A stretch of 39,771 bases of DNA from an uncultured Garciella sp. (GTDB lineage: Bacteria; Bacillota; Clostridia; Eubacteriales; Garciellaceae). Position 1 is the stretch's first letter; every line of letters begins with the position of its first letter. The stretch covers positions 1-39,771 of the forward strand of contig USMD01000001.1 in assembly GCA_900555725.1 (NCBI GenBank), given 5' to 3'. Of this stretch, positions 38,898-39,771 are shown one piece after another. The translations under genes were made by a program, and so were the position numbers. Under the pieces are notes generated by a model. It was given only the letters and a program-made list of their open reading frames with translations. It was not told where the DNA came from and did no database searches.

Positions 38898-39771
38898 TTA
38901 AAATAATTCTCCTTTAAATGCTTTTTGCATTAAGCTATTAAAGTTGTTTTCCATTTCAGTAAGACTTTTTTGAAATAATTCTTTTTTCTGTTCTGTTTTT
39001 TCTACTATAGAAGCAAATTTATTTTGGAGGTCTAGTGGTGGTAAGATTATTTCTATATTTTTTATCATTGTTAAATTCAAATTTTTTTGTCTCACACCTC
39101 TTTGTAATCTTCTATAATAATCTCTTCCTACTTGTATAATGAAATACGCATATTCTGTATTAACTTTTTTAGGATCTAGCTTTGCAAATGCAATTGCTTG
39201 ATTGCAACTACAAGGGATCTTATTTATTGAAGATTTTAAAGCTGCAGTATCGTACATTCCTAATAATAAACTATCTGGTTCAATTATTTTAGCAGATGAG
39301 TTTTGTGTAGCCTCTTTACTTATTTTTTCAGCACTATTATAAATATACATGTTCTCTAATTCGCCGGAGGAAAGCCATGGAATATCTCCAGTAAAATATT
39401 CAGTTTTTCTCCTTGAAGGCGTTCCTCCGCTCTGCCAATTTCCTAATTTGTTTAATGTTATCTTTGAAAAGTCTTTAGGATTTTTTACGGGATCCCCAAA
39501 CATATCCAAAAACACACTTTGTATAAATTCATCTAGTTTTTCAATTTGTGCTTTTCTTTTATCGATTAATTCTTGGGCTTTGTCTAATACATTTACAACT
39601 TTATTTTGCTGTTTCATTTCTATAATTGGAATTAAAGTTAACTCAGTAAACTTTCTTGAAATTCCTCCAACTGTAGCTCCCCTAAAATCTTTAAGAATTT
39701 CTTTTTTACCCTTGTTAGAGAACAAATAATAAAATACATATTTAGGATTAGCTATATTTTCATCAATTTTC
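38898..39771 (-). CDS. hsdS: Type I restriction specificity subunit HsdS (3' part)
   Basis: The frame is open to the right edge with no start in the window; an internal ATG at 39725 lies inside the first target-recognition domain. About 290 codons are visible: the end of TRD1 (LIPIIEMKQQNKVVNVLDKAQELIDKRKAQIEKLDEFIQSVF, the first conserved helix), then TRD2 (WQSGGTPSRRKTEYFTGDIPWLSSGEL...RGVRQKNLNLTMIKNIEIILPPL), and the C-terminal conserved helix (LQNKFASIVEKTEQKKELFQKSLTEMENNFNSLMQKAF). HsdS picks the DNA target for both HsdM and HsdR. The order hsdS-hsdR with a repeat element between is unusual enough to note. Confidence 0.93.
   Translation of the reverse strand, partial: KIDENIANPKYVFYYLFSNKGKKEILKDFRGATVGGISRKFTELTLIPIIEMKQQNKVVNVLDKAQELIDKRKAQIEKLDEFIQSVFLDMFGDPVKNPKDFSKITLNKLGNWQSGGTPSRRKTEYFTGDIPWLSSGELENMYIYNSAEKISKEATQNSSAKIIEPDSLLLGMYDTAALKSSINKIPCSCNQAIAFAKLDPKKVNTEYAYFIIQVGRDYYRRLQRGVRQKNLNLTMIKNIEIILPPLDLQNKFASIVEKTEQKKELFQKSLTEMENNFNSLMQKAFKGELF

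Overview
The window reads as chromosome of a low-GC, spore-forming, anaerobic Firmicute, most likely a Clostridia member of the Alkaliphilus/Peptostreptococcales kind. The reasons are AT-rich DNA with strong GGAGG ribosome binding sites, a Spo0E-type peptide and a DUF1657 protein, reverse rubrerythrin, a ferredoxin-type flavin thioredoxin reductase, HPr with both His15 and Ser46, and a citrate fermentation operon. The species is an inference; nothing here names it.

Layout. 1-8.3 kb, all on the minus strand: a complete citrate lyase set (GntR regulator and citG, then a CitMHS transporter, citC, citD, citE, citF, citX), followed by the start of a Gx-transporter/HepS1-like gene running off the left edge. 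Citrate would be imported and cleaved to acetate and oxaloacetate. CitC, CitG and CitX make and load the acetylated prosthetic group on CitD. 8.4-14.8 kb is housekeeping: a small helical protein, HPr, a 6S RNA, an orphan lactose-type EIIA, a zinc-ribbon protein, a DEAD-box/DbpA helicase overlapping a Spo0E-like peptide gene, a thioredoxin-reductase-like flavoprotein with a CsoR-like operator, DUF1657 and MsrAB.

14.8-19.6 kb is a scrap zone around tRNA genes. It holds an IS200/IS605-type element (tnpB, a divergent ribbon-helix-helix gene and a tnpA broken by stop codons), a good tRNA-Ala(GGC), a collapsed tRNA relic, IS30-type ends and a broken IS30 transposase, pieces of other genes, a PadR/DUF1048 membrane module and a degenerate tRNA-Arg(CCU). 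19.6-22.5 kb is a fused CoA-transferase with a thiolase relic and a divergent LysR gene. 22.6-28.7 kb holds a radical-SAM relic, a membrane/HTH/DUF2975 module and a TetR-controlled ABC exporter with two well-resolved operators. 29-33.8 kb has reverse rubrerythrin, DUF421, a histidine-kinase remnant cut by a RAYT element with perfect 26-bp inverted ends, an AEC transporter and folT under a THF riboswitch. 34-39.8 kb has a DUF438/hemerythrin/PAS protein and a type I restriction locus (hsdR and the 3' part of hsdS) with a 170-bp nested palindrome between them.

No CRISPR array, prophage or obvious new multi-gene defence system is visible. The most unusual signals are the RHH-controlled tnpB with a relocated catalytic Glu and no zinc finger, the flavoprotein lacking NADPH motifs behind a CsoR-like operator, the helicase/Spo0E overlap, and several structured repeats (30.7, 33.8 and 38.7 kb).
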